64,000 nt of DNA from positions 164,598 through 228,597 of the forward strand of contig NZ_BAABEO010000017.1 in the NCBI RefSeq assembly GCF_039540195.1, in the 5' to 3' direction. The stretch is from Zafaria ginkgonis (GTDB taxonomy: Bacteria > Actinomycetota > Actinomycetes > Actinomycetales > Micrococcaceae). Position numbers and translations under genes: made by a program. Each line of letters opens with the position of its first letter. Position 1 is the stretch's first letter. This document shows positions 42,366-49,678 of this stretch, in pieces. Under the pieces are notes generated by a model. That model saw only the letters and a list, made by a program, of their open reading frames with translations. It searched no databases and had not been told where the DNA came from.

Positions 42366-43628
42366 TCAGAACGTCAGCGGCTGGCCGAAGTGGTAGCGCG
42401 ACGCCGCGGCATTGGTGACGTCCCACTGGGCCAGGATGTGCGTCCTGAACATGCCCACGTCCCGGTAGTACTTCTGCAGCGCGGAGCCGCGCTTGGCCGC
42501 CGACGTGCCCGCCGTCGTGAAGGCCAGGTCGACGGCGCGGTTGGCCATCTGCACGCCCTGCTGGACGATGCCGCGCAGGCGCAGGTCGTGCTCCAGGGAG
42601 AAGTCCTCCCCCGTCTCCATCCAGCGCATGGCCAGTTCCATGTACTGCCGGGCACCGGCAAAGAGCAGCGCCTCCGCGGCGTCGGTCAGGGACCGGATTT
42701 CCCCGTACCAGCCGTGGTATTCGTGGGTCTCGGTTCGGGGCAGGCGGGGCGGGAAGCTGGAGTTGCGCTGCCGCATCAGATCCTCGTACTCGTCGAGGGC
42801 CGCCAAGGCCGCGCCGACCATAACGGCGGCACCTTCGGCATTGAAGAACAGCAGGGAGCGTCCCACGTAGAGGGGGTTTTGGTTGACCTGGAATCCCTCC
42901 GGACCGCTCTCGCCCAGGACGTGGTCGCGGAAGTCGTAGTGGACGCTCAGGTGCTCCGGCACGAAGGCGTCCTCCACCTTGACCGAGTTGGAGCTGGATG
43001 CCTGCAGGCCCATGGTCTGGCCTCCGCCCCAGTCATCCAGCACGGTGAAGTCGCGACGGGGAACCGCAAAGAAGCGAAGCCCGCCGGAGGATCCGTCGGG
43101 ACCAATGGTCGGGGCGACCACCAGGGCGTACGTTCCCCACATCGACCCGGAGCAGTAGTCCCAGGTCCCGGAGAGCCGGTAGCCTCCCTCAACCTGTGTT
43201 GCCTTGCCCATGGGAATGGTGCGGGAGGGGGCGATGAGGGTGCCTTCCCCGAACAGTTCCCGCTGGGCCCGCTCCCCGAAGAACGAGCAGACGTGATAGG
43301 TGTGGCCCGCCCCGAGGACGAAGGACCAGCCCACCCCGGGGTCGCCCCGGGAAATCTCCACGGCGATCCGGAGGAACAGTTCCAGGCCGTACTCCAGGCC
43401 TCCGAAGCGCCGCGGCTGGAGGATCCTGTAGAACTCCGCGGCGACCAGCGCGTCATGTATTTCCTGCGTGTAGCCGCCCAGTTCCTCGTGCTGTTGCTGC
43501 AGTTCCCGCAGCCGGGGACGAAGCGCCTGTGCCCTCCGTATGAGCTCCTCCGGTGTCGGGTCGTGTCCAGGTGCGCCCTGCGACGGGCCGTCGCCCGCCC
43601 GTTCGGCGGAGGGGATGCTGCTTGTCAT
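42366..43628 (-). CDS. Flavin-dependent oxygenase, acyl-CoA-dehydrogenase fold (group D), copy C
   Basis: About 420 residues from ATG 43628; a GTG two codons earlier (43634) has GGAGG closer to it and is an alternative start. Close paralogue of 24866: GVGWSFVLGAGHTY, LQASSSNSVKVEDAFVPEHLS and AVDLAFTTAGTSAAKRGS are shared or nearly so. Lacks an obvious acyl-CoA site; fits two-component phenol hydroxylases that take reduced flavin from a reductase. A very good operator copy sits in its promoter (43667-43685). Probably hydroxylates an aromatic intermediate different from that of copy B. Confidence 0.87.
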   Translation of the reverse strand: MTSSIPSAERAGDGPSQGAPGHDPTPEELIRRAQALRPRLRELQQQHEELGGYTQEIHDALVAAEFYRILQPRRFGGLEYGLELFLRIAVEISRGDPGVGWSFVLGAGHTYHVCSFFGERAQRELFGEGTLIAPSRTIPMGKATQVEGGYRLSGTWDYCSGSMWGTYALVVAPTIGPDGSSGGLRFFAVPRRDFTVLDDWGGGQTMGLQASSSNSVKVEDAFVPEHLSVHYDFRDHVLGESGPEGFQVNQNPLYVGRSLLFFNAEGAAVMVGAALAALDEYEDLMRQRNSSFPPRLPRTETHEYHGWYGEIRSLTDAAEALLFAGARQYMELAMRWMETGEDFSLEHDLRLRGIVQQGVQMANRAVDLAFTTAGTSAAKRGSALQKYYRDVGMFRTHILAQWDVTNAAASRYHFGQPLTF

Positions 43629-43666
43629 GCTCACGGTGCCTCCGATGAGTCGTCTGGTCGTTTTAG

Positions 43667-43685
43667 ATTGTATGACCATCATACT
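43667..43685. promoter_or_regulatory. ATTGTATGAC-type operator before oxygenase C (best palindrome)
   Basis: ATTGTATGACCATCATACT. GTATGA and TCATAC form a perfect 6-3-6 inverted repeat, the clearest version of the regulon site. It lies 39 bp upstream of ATG 43628. Confidence 0.68.
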
Positions 43686-43787
43686 GGCAGGTAAAGGTGT
43701 TGGGTAGGGACCTGGCAAAGTTCGCCCCGCGCCCCGGCGTCCGGATGCGGCCGGCCCTCCGGAAAGGGGTGTCGGGGAGCATTAAAA

Positions 43788-43831
43788 GAAACGGTTCGGC
43801 CACAGCCGGGAGGCTGCGGCCGAACCGTTTC
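43788..43831 (-). terminator. Rho-independent terminator of the VOC gene at 43844
   Basis: A 20-bp stem (43788-43807 with 43812-43831, one G-T wobble), GGGA loop, followed on the minus strand by TTTTAAT. It starts 13 bp after the VOC stop. Confidence 0.88.
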
Positions 43832-43843
43832 GCCGGGGACGGA

Positions 43844-44413
43844 TCAGCGGTAGTTGTTGTTGCTCTCGTGCTGGCCTTCCAGCCATGCCTTGAGGTCCGC
43901 ATGCGCGGTCTTGCGGCGCTGCTCGTCGCTCTCCTCGACGCCGGGGGTGTCGTAGGTGAACTCCAGCAGCAGTCCGTTGGGATCGGAGGTGTAGAGCGAC
44001 GTGCAGTAGCCGTGATCCAGCACGTAGGTCTCCTCCGGCTTCCAGTCCGAGGCCTTCAGGCTCTGGGCGATCCTGTCCTGCACCTCCTTGGTCACCTTCA
44101 GGGCGATGTGCTGGAAGGGCGAGAACGGCATCTTGGGTCCAAACTGCTTCTGGTCCTCTTCATTGACGAACTGGAAGAAGGCCAGGGCACTGCCGTCGCC
44201 CAGGCCGTAGAAGGTGTGGCAGTAGGTGCGGACGGCGCCGAAGAGCTCATCCTCCTCGCGCCAGGTTGCCGTCAGGGGCAGGCCGACGATGTCCTCGTAG
44301 AAGGCCCGGGTGGCCTCCTGGTCGTTGGTCACGTACGCGTTGTGGTGCAGACGGCTGGGCAGGGCGGAAGCGTCGATGGCTGCCGCCGCGGAGGTGGTGC
44401 TGGTCGTAGTCAT
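43844..44413 (-). CDS. VOC superfamily protein (glyoxalase/extradiol-dioxygenase fold)
   Basis: 189 residues, one pair of VOC beta-alpha modules at ~20-155. RLHHNAYVTNDQEATRAFYE opens module 1 with a metal-ligand His, QHIALKV (~105) gives the second, and GLLLEFTYD (~150) the Glu. Longer and with a charged C-terminal tail (AWLEGQHESNNNYR) compared with plain glyoxalases. Monocistronic: own operator upstream (44551) and terminator downstream. Could be a ring-cleaving or isomerising enzyme of the pathway; exact reaction unknown. Confidence 0.82.
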   Translation of the reverse strand: MTTTSTTSAAAAIDASALPSRLHHNAYVTNDQEATRAFYEDIVGLPLTATWREEDELFGAVRTYCHTFYGLGDGSALAFFQFVNEEDQKQFGPKMPFSPFQHIALKVTKEVQDRIAQSLKASDWKPEETYVLDHGYCTSLYTSDPNGLLLEFTYDTPGVEESDEQRRKTAHADLKAWLEGQHESNNNYR

Positions 44414-44550
44414 GGTTGGCCCTTTCCGTGGTCAATCAAGGATCCGGAGCGCCTGCTCCCCCCGGGGAAAGCGTGGCGGGGAAAACGTGGCCGCCAGCAT
44501 CGGTGCTGGCCCACTGAGCGGACATGTGTCCGGCGTCTCCATCGACAATT

Positions 44551-44570
44551 ATTGTATGACGATAGTATAT
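44551..44570. promoter_or_regulatory. ATTGTATGAC-type operator before the VOC gene at 43844
   Basis: ATTGTATGACGATAGTATAT; the first ten bases match the best sites exactly. It lies 137 bp from ATG 44413 and 46 bp from the stop of the citryl-CoA-lyase-like gene. Confidence 0.6.
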
Positions 44571-44615
44571 CGTCAAGGGTTCGGTTTGACCTATCAGAGC
44601 CGGACGCCTCTCCCG

Positions 44616-45428
44616 TCAGATCCCCTCGGGGGCGACGTACACGGCGTTGCGGTCCACCGCCATGTAGATGTCGTTGGCGATCGGGTTGCGGCGTTCCTCG
44701 GCGATCTGCCCCAGCAATCCGGCGGCACGGGCCAGCAGGGAGAACCCGCGGAGCAGGTCGGTGGGCAGGCCGAGGTCGGCCAGGGCCGCCCCGCAGACGC
44801 CGGCGCCGTTGAGCGGCAGCTTCCGGCCCAGCGCCTTCTCGCTCATCCGGCCGATGGCTTCGAACAGGCGCAGGTGCGGTCCGCGCAGCCCTTCCTCCTC
44901 GGCGATGGCGATCAGCACGGGGGTCCGGGGGTCCCCGTCCTTGTGGTTGGGATGACCCAGGCCGGGCACGAATTTCCCGGCGGCCCGCTGCCTGGCGATG
45001 GCTTCCAGGGCCATGTCGTCCCAGCCGGCGTCGGTCTCCGGCAGCTGTCCGTCACGCTCGAACAGTGTTGCGGCCAGGAACTGGCCGCAGTCCTCGGTGA
45101 CGCCCAGGAAGCGGGACCCGCCGCCCAGCAGGCCCGCCGCCATGGCGCCCTGGATCGAGTCCGGGGCGCTGAGGTAGGTCACGCGGGCGGCGATGGCGGT
45201 CGGGGTGAACCCGTGGTCGGCCAAGGCGACGAGCACGGATTCAAAGACCCGCAGCTCCCCGGGGGTCGGCCGGCGCATGGCCACGAGCCAGAACGCGAGT
45301 TCCCCGAAGCTGACCTTGCCCATCAGGTCCTGGGCCAGGTCGTGGCCCAGGAGGCGGATTTCCGTTTCGGTGGAGGTTCCCAGCGAGGTGGGGAACTGCA
45401 GGCCGTCCTGGCCGATGGTGGTGCTCAT
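44616..45428 (-). CDS. Citrate synthase-fold citryl-CoA lyase-like protein
   Basis: 270 residues from ATG 45428, which overlaps the CoA-transferase stop. Short citrate-synthase-like proteins of this length include citryl-CoA lyases. The catalytic His region is GLGHPNHKDGDPRTP (~148-162), and the C-terminal RNPIANDIYMAVDRNAVYV matches the substrate-binding Arg loop. It would cleave (or form) a citryl-CoA-type C-C bond by retro-Claisen/aldol chemistry. Coupled to a class III CoA-transferase, the pair could activate a hydroxy-acid as CoA thioester and split off acetyl-CoA. The actual acid is unknown. Confidence 0.85.
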   Translation of the reverse strand: MSTTIGQDGLQFPTSLGTSTETEIRLLGHDLAQDLMGKVSFGELAFWLVAMRRPTPGELRVFESVLVALADHGFTPTAIAARVTYLSAPDSIQGAMAAGLLGGGSRFLGVTEDCGQFLAATLFERDGQLPETDAGWDDMALEAIARQRAAGKFVPGLGHPNHKDGDPRTPVLIAIAEEEGLRGPHLRLFEAIGRMSEKALGRKLPLNGAGVCGAALADLGLPTDLLRGFSLLARAAGLLGQIAEERRNPIANDIYMAVDRNAVYVAPEGI

Positions 45429-46633
45429 GCTTCTCCCTTGGTAGTGGATTGGGGTGCGGCCGCAAGCCAAGCGCGGACCTCGTCGCTGTGTTCGCCCAGC
45501 AGGGGCGGCGCGAGATCGTAGCGCGGTGGAGTGGCCGAGAACGTGATGGGGTTGCGCACCCCGGGCACGGCATGGTCCCCGGCACCGACGCGGACCACGG
45601 GCTCAAGACCGAGTTTCTGCGCGTATTCCACGCCCTGCTCGATGGTGTTGATGGGCCCGTTCGGCACACCGGCCTCGTTGAGCTTGTCGAACCAGTACCC
45701 GGCCGGGCGCGTCTTGAGGCGCTCAACGATCAGGGGCCGCAGTTCCTCCCGGCGTTCGGTGCGGTGCGCGTTCTCGGCGAAGCGCGGGTCGTCGGCCAGT
45801 TCAGGCGTTCCCAGGACCGTGCAGAGTTTGCGGAACTGGGCGTTGTTGCCCGCGGCGATGATCAGCTCCCCGTCCGCCGTGGGCAGCGGCTCGTAGGGGA
45901 AGAGGCTGGGATGGGCATTGCCCATCCGGTGCGGAACCACCCCGCCGGCAACATAGGCCGAGGTCTGGTTCACCAGCCCGCTCATCGCCGAGGCCATCAG
46001 GGACGTCTGGATCTGCTGGCCCTCCCCGGTCCGTTCCCGGTGACGCAGCGCGGCCAGGATGCCGATGGTCGAATGCAGGCCCGCCATCACGTCGAAAACA
46101 CTGATGCCCGCGCGGTAGGGCGAACCGTCCGCGTCGCCGGTCAGGCTCATCAGGCCGGACATCGCTTGGACGATCAGGTCGTACCCCGGCAGCGCGGCGC
46201 CCTCGGCGGTGCCGAAGCCGCTGATGGAGCAGTACACGACCGACTCGTTGCGCTCCTTGACCGATGCGTAGTCCAGCCCGAAGCGCTTCAGGCCGCCCGG
46301 CTTGAAGTTCTCGATGACGACGTCGGCCCGCGCGGCCAGGGCCCGGGCGGCCGCGAGGTCGCCGGCGTCCCCGAAATCCAGCACAACGGACTTCTTGTTC
46401 CTGTTGATGGCCGCGTAATAGGTGGAAACCCCGTCCGGGCGCACCGGCGGAACCCACGAGCGGGTATCGTCCCCGGCGGGGCTTTCGACCTTGATGACTT
46501 CCGCACCCATGTCCGCCAGCAGCATGGTCGCGTAGGGGCCGGCCAGCACCCGGGAGAAGTCGGCGATGACCACCCCGTCAAGGGGGCGGGCGGCCGGGGC
46601 GGTGGTGACCGCTGGTTCGGGGAGGCTGATCAC
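45425..46633 (-). CDS. Class III CoA-transferase (CaiB/BaiF family)
   Basis: 402 residues from GTG 46633 (AAAGGAACCACC before it). Family motifs: LDGVVIADFSRVLAGPYATM (~16-35), GAEVIKVESPAGDDTR, NRNKKSVVLDF, and the catalytic Asp in LPGYDLIVQAMSGLM (~165). It moves CoA from an acyl-CoA donor to an organic acid. Coupled by ATGA to the citryl-CoA-lyase-like gene; operator-like site 97 bp upstream. In the pathway it probably activates a side-chain or ring-derived acid for retro-aldol cleavage. Confidence 0.9.
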   Translation of the reverse strand: MISLPEPAVTTAPAARPLDGVVIADFSRVLAGPYATMLLADMGAEVIKVESPAGDDTRSWVPPVRPDGVSTYYAAINRNKKSVVLDFGDAGDLAAARALAARADVVIENFKPGGLKRFGLDYASVKERNESVVYCSISGFGTAEGAALPGYDLIVQAMSGLMSLTGDADGSPYRAGISVFDVMAGLHSTIGILAALRHRERTGEGQQIQTSLMASAMSGLVNQTSAYVAGGVVPHRMGNAHPSLFPYEPLPTADGELIIAAGNNAQFRKLCTVLGTPELADDPRFAENAHRTERREELRPLIVERLKTRPAGYWFDKLNEAGVPNGPINTIEQGVEYAQKLGLEPVVRVGAGDHAVPGVRNPITFSATPPRYDLAPPLLGEHSDEVRAWLAAAPQSTTKGEA

Positions 46634-46729
46634 GGTGGTTCCTTTCGAGCTTTGGGGCCATAACGATTCGGTCCACTTGCCGGGCGGAGCTTCGCAGCGG
46701 TGGATGTTCCCCAGAATGCGGGCCCAAAT

Positions 46730-46750
46730 AATGTATGTCAAGCAGACAAG
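46730..46750. promoter_or_regulatory. Operator-like element before the CoA-transferase operon
   Basis: AATGTATGTCAAGCAGACAAG shares the ATGTATGTCA core with the autoregulatory site at 34751. 97 bp from GTG 46633. Confidence 0.48.
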
Positions 46751-46987
46751 ATGTCAACCGTAGGTCGTTTGTCGCTTGAGCTCCGGATCGAGGGGTCGGC
46801 CAACGGCGCCCTGCCGAACGCGCCGGAAGAAGCGGCCTCCCCGGGCGACGCCTCGCCGTGGAGCGTCAGTTCCGAGTTGTCCGACAAGCGGCCGCAGGCC
46901 GGAGCGGAATCCAAATCATCCCCGTGGGGAGCCTCGGAACCACGGGATTTTGGCGCGGGCGCGGCGGGCACTTTCATCCTTACCAAG

Positions 46988-47007
46988 ATTGTATGACCAT
47001 GATACAG
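46988..47007. promoter_or_regulatory. ATTGTATGAC-type operator before the reductase-GntR fusion
   Basis: ATTGTATGACCATGATACAG, differing from the best site (43667) at one base within the first 14. 60 bp before ATG 47067; if the fusion protein itself binds this class of site, this is autoregulation. Confidence 0.65.
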
Positions 47008-47066
47008 TCGAGCAACGAGAGCACCGGAACCCGCAGCCGCGGTCCCAGAACGAGGAGTTGATCCGC

Positions 47067-48230
47067 ATGTCCCCCATCTCCAGCCCCAACCCTGCGCCGG
47101 ATGCCCCGCTGCAGCTGACCTCCCAGGCCTTCCGCGACGTGATCGGCCGATTCGCCAGCGGGGTCACCGTGATCACCACCCACAGCGGGGGCAAGGATTA
47201 CGGCACCACGGCCAGCGCCGTCAGTTCCCTCACCGACGATCCGCCCATGTTGCTTATCTGCCTGAACAAGTCCTCCTCCAGCGCCCACGCCATCCTCGAG
47301 AGCGGGACTTTCGCGGTCAACGTCCTGGCCGAGGACCACGTCCAACTGGCCGGCAGATTCGCGTCGAAGCTGCCGGACAAGTTCGAGGGCGTCCCCGTCG
47401 AAAAGGACGGCAACGGCTCCCCGCTGCTGGTGGGCGCCCTCGCCCACCTGGTGTGCCGGGTCAGCGAACAGGTCGAGGCGGGAACCCACTACGCGTTCCT
47501 GGCCCACGTCGAGGACGCCGTCGCCAACCCGGGCCATCCGCTGGCCTACTTCCGCGGTGGCTTCGGCAGGATGCGGATGGCGCCGGAAGCATCGGTGCTG
47601 CGGGACGTCCGCGAACGCATCATCAACACCGTCAACGATCGGGACCAGGCGATCGACATCGGCCTCTGGGCCCGGGAACTGGCCGTCGACGTCGACCTGG
47701 TCCACCGCGCGCTCACCGCCCTGGCCAGCGAGGGCCTGGTGCGGCGGGAGGCTGGACGGTTCGTCATTGCTCCGGTCCCCGAATCCATCATCTTCGAGTC
47801 CTACGCCGCCAAGCTGGCGATCGAACTCGGCGTCGCCGAAAGCACCGTCGGCAAGGTGGGCGGGGAACAGCTTGCCCAGCTGCGCAGGCACATGGAGGCC
47901 ACGCTCGAATTCGTCGAGGACGACCACTTCACCGACGCCCGGGCCTGGATCGAGGCCAACGAGCGCTTCCATGAGTACATGGTGGAGCTGGCCGGCTCCA
48001 AGATCCTGCTGGACACCTACCGCCGGCTGGGGTTGCCTGGCTTGAACGCACGCACCATCAACACCTCGACGTACGCCACCACCGAATTGCTTGAGGACCA
48101 CCGCCGGCTGGTCGAGGCCTATGAAAACGGGGATCTGGCGGCCGTCACGGCGGTGCTGCGTCTGCACGCGGACCGGCCCCGGCAGATGCGCGCCCGTGAA
48201 CGCGAGCTCGCCGGGCCGGCGGGCGCGTAG
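47067..48230 (+). CDS. Flavin reductase fused to a GntR/FCD regulator
   Basis: 387 residues from ATG 47067 (GAGGAG before it). Residues ~15-165 are an FMN-binding flavin reductase (FRDVIGRFASGVTVITT, TTASAVSSLTDDPPM, GTFAVNVL, GTHYAFLAHVEDA), the partner type for group-D oxygenases. Residues ~177-240 form a winged HTH (ARELAVDVDLVHRALTALAS) and ~242-375 an FCD domain with ANERFHEYM, EDHRRL and RLHADRP supplying the usual metal-site His residues. It is the only flavin reductase in the window, so it may serve all three oxygenases, with flavin reduction or DNA binding gated by an aromatic ligand. Related precedent: the HPA hydroxylase reductase C1 carries a MarR-like regulatory tail. Confidence 0.9.
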   Translation: MSPISSPNPAPDAPLQLTSQAFRDVIGRFASGVTVITTHSGGKDYGTTASAVSSLTDDPPMLLICLNKSSSSAHAILESGTFAVNVLAEDHVQLAGRFASKLPDKFEGVPVEKDGNGSPLLVGALAHLVCRVSEQVEAGTHYAFLAHVEDAVANPGHPLAYFRGGFGRMRMAPEASVLRDVRERIINTVNDRDQAIDIGLWARELAVDVDLVHRALTALASEGLVRREAGRFVIAPVPESIIFESYAAKLAIELGVAESTVGKVGGEQLAQLRRHMEATLEFVEDDHFTDARAWIEANERFHEYMVELAGSKILLDTYRRLGLPGLNARTINTSTYATTELLEDHRRLVEAYENGDLAAVTAVLRLHADRPRQMRARERELAGPAGA

Positions 48231-48253
48231 GGCACGGCACGAGGGCCCACCCC

Positions 48254-48469
48254 GTGGGAAACCACCCGAATTGGGAAGAGCTGGTCGGCCGGCGGGTCCA
48301 GGTGCGCAAGGACGGCCGGATCATCCGAACCGGTTATGTGGACGCCGTGACCTTTGCGGCGGATGCGCTCTGGATCCAGGCGCACGGCGCCGACCCTCGC
48401 GCACTGTACGAGAAGGCGCGAGGCCATGCCGTTTTGCCTGTCTCCGACCCGCCGACCGCGCGCAATTAG
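48254..48469 (+). CDS. Small conserved-looking protein of unknown function
   Basis: 71 residues from GTG 48254, 24 bp after the fusion gene and probably cotranscribed. The protein reads like a single small beta-barrel: VGRRVQVRKDGRIIRTGYVD, then VTFAADALWIQAHGADPRAL. No catalytic motif is visible. Codon use and composition fit a real gene, but there is no strong ribosome site. I do not recognise a named family. Confidence 0.55.
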   Translation: MGNHPNWEELVGRRVQVRKDGRIIRTGYVDAVTFAADALWIQAHGADPRALYEKARGHAVLPVSDPPTARN

Positions 48470-48512
48470 GCGGCAGAACATCATTGACATCCTTCTTCGC
48501 CAGTTTGTAAGA

Positions 48513-48529
48513 TCGTACGACAATAGCAT
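48513..48529. promoter_or_regulatory. ATTGTATGAC-type operator before the ring-cleaving dioxygenase
   Basis: TCGTACGACAATAGCAT, matching the 40996 site (TTGTACGACAATAGTAT) at 15 of 17 positions. 98 bp upstream of ATG 48627, in the only gap of this part of the plus-strand cluster. Confidence 0.62.
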
Positions 48530-48626
48530 CGTGAGTCAGATCACGGGCTAGGGGATCAGGCCGGTCAGGCAGTATCCCGAGTCGGCGGAATCCCGGCACG
48601 ACCATTAATAAACCAAGGAGAATCGA

Positions 48627-49580
48627 ATGGCTTTTGTTGAAGGTTCGCACCACGTGACCCTGTCGGTGGGCGGGGCGCAGGAGGACGTGGACTTCCACGT
48701 GAACACGCTGGGCATGCGCTTCATCAAGCGCACCGTGCTCTTCGACGGGTCCAAGCCGATCTACCACCTGTACTACTCCAACGCCAACGGGGATCCGTCC
48801 TCGGTAGTGACCACGTTCCCCTGGGCCCAGGCCGGCCTCTACGGCAAGCGGGGAACCAACCAGGCCCGCGAGGTGCTGCTCTCCGTGCCGGCGGGTTCGC
48901 TGGACTTCTGGCACCAGCGCCTGAGCGAGCGCAAGGTGCAGGTCGAGAACATCGAGGTCTTCGACCAGCGCCGCCTGGCCTTCCGCCACCCCTCGGGCAT
49001 CGAGTACGTGTTCGTCGCCAACGAGAACGACGAGCGCGAAGGGTACGCCGGCAACGGGGTGCCGGCCGAGCACGCCATCCACGGCATCCACGGCGTGGGC
49101 ATCCACGTGACCACCCCGGAACGAATGGTCGACTTCGCCAACGACACCTTCTTCTCCCAGGGCCGCATCGACGAGGAAGGCGACCGGGCGGTCTTCCAGG
49201 TCGGCAACGCCAAGTACGGCAACCACGTGGAGCTGACCGCCAACCGCAAGGACGACCAGGGCACCTGGCACTACGGCTCCGGCACCTACCACCACTTCGC
49301 CTGGAACCTGGACACCCTGAAGAACCAGGACGAGGTCAAGTTCGAGATCGAGGGCGCCGGCTACACCGACATCTCCGAACTCAAGGACCGCAAGTACTTC
49401 AAGAGCGTCTACGTCCGCACCCCGGGCGGCGCCCTCTTCGAGTTGGCCGTTACCCACGAGGACGGCGGCTGGGACTGCGACGAATCCCCGCAGGAGCTCG
49501 GCAGCCGTTTCCAGCTGCCCGAGCAGTTCGAGCACCGCCGCACCGAAATCTTCGAGCAGCTCGAACACATCGACATCTAG
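48627..49580 (+). CDS. VOC-fold ring-cleaving dioxygenase (MhqO / LinE / PcpA-like)
   Basis: 317 residues, two pairs of VOC modules, the size of hydroquinone 1,2-dioxygenases. GSHHVTLSVGG (His ~9), GTYHHFAWNLD (His ~227) and GGALFELAV (Glu ~276) occupy the three Fe(II) ligand positions known in PcpA (His, His, Glu). Such enzymes open hydroquinones, including chlorinated ones, next to a hydroxyl. ATG 48627 with AAGGAG 7 bases before. With the hydrolase and maleylacetate reductase that follow, it gives a LinE-LinF-like lower pathway, or a MhqOD-like quinone-defence pair; the island context favours catabolism. Confidence 0.88.
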   Translation: MAFVEGSHHVTLSVGGAQEDVDFHVNTLGMRFIKRTVLFDGSKPIYHLYYSNANGDPSSVVTTFPWAQAGLYGKRGTNQAREVLLSVPAGSLDFWHQRLSERKVQVENIEVFDQRRLAFRHPSGIEYVFVANENDEREGYAGNGVPAEHAIHGIHGVGIHVTTPERMVDFANDTFFSQGRIDEEGDRAVFQVGNAKYGNHVELTANRKDDQGTWHYGSGTYHHFAWNLDTLKNQDEVKFEIEGAGYTDISELKDRKYFKSVYVRTPGGALFELAVTHEDGGWDCDESPQELGSRFQLPEQFEHRRTEIFEQLEHIDI

Positions 49581-49593
49581 GCACCCGCCCTCC

Positions 49594-49638
49594 CCGGGGT
49601 GCTGCGCCCTTTCCTTCGAAAGGCGTGCAGCACCCCGG
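49594..49638 (+). terminator. Long hairpin after the ring-cleaving dioxygenase
   Basis: Outer stem CCGGGGTGCTGC (49594-49605) with its complement (49627-49638); inner pairing CGCCCTTTC with GAAAGGCG around CTTC. Followed by TGCCGTTT. Likely terminator or strong attenuator before the hydrolase gene. Confidence 0.75.
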
Positions 49639-49678
49639 TGCCGTTTACCCTGAATCCATCCGAGTGCAAGGAAGCGCA

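Larger units (their letters stand above)
46634..47066. other. 433-bp divergent regulatory region
   Basis: Lies between the CoA-transferase (minus) and the flavin reductase-GntR fusion (plus). Contains two operator-like sites (46730-46750 and 46988-47007), one near each gene. The roughly 240 bp between them show no convincing gene on either strand. Confidence 0.7.
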
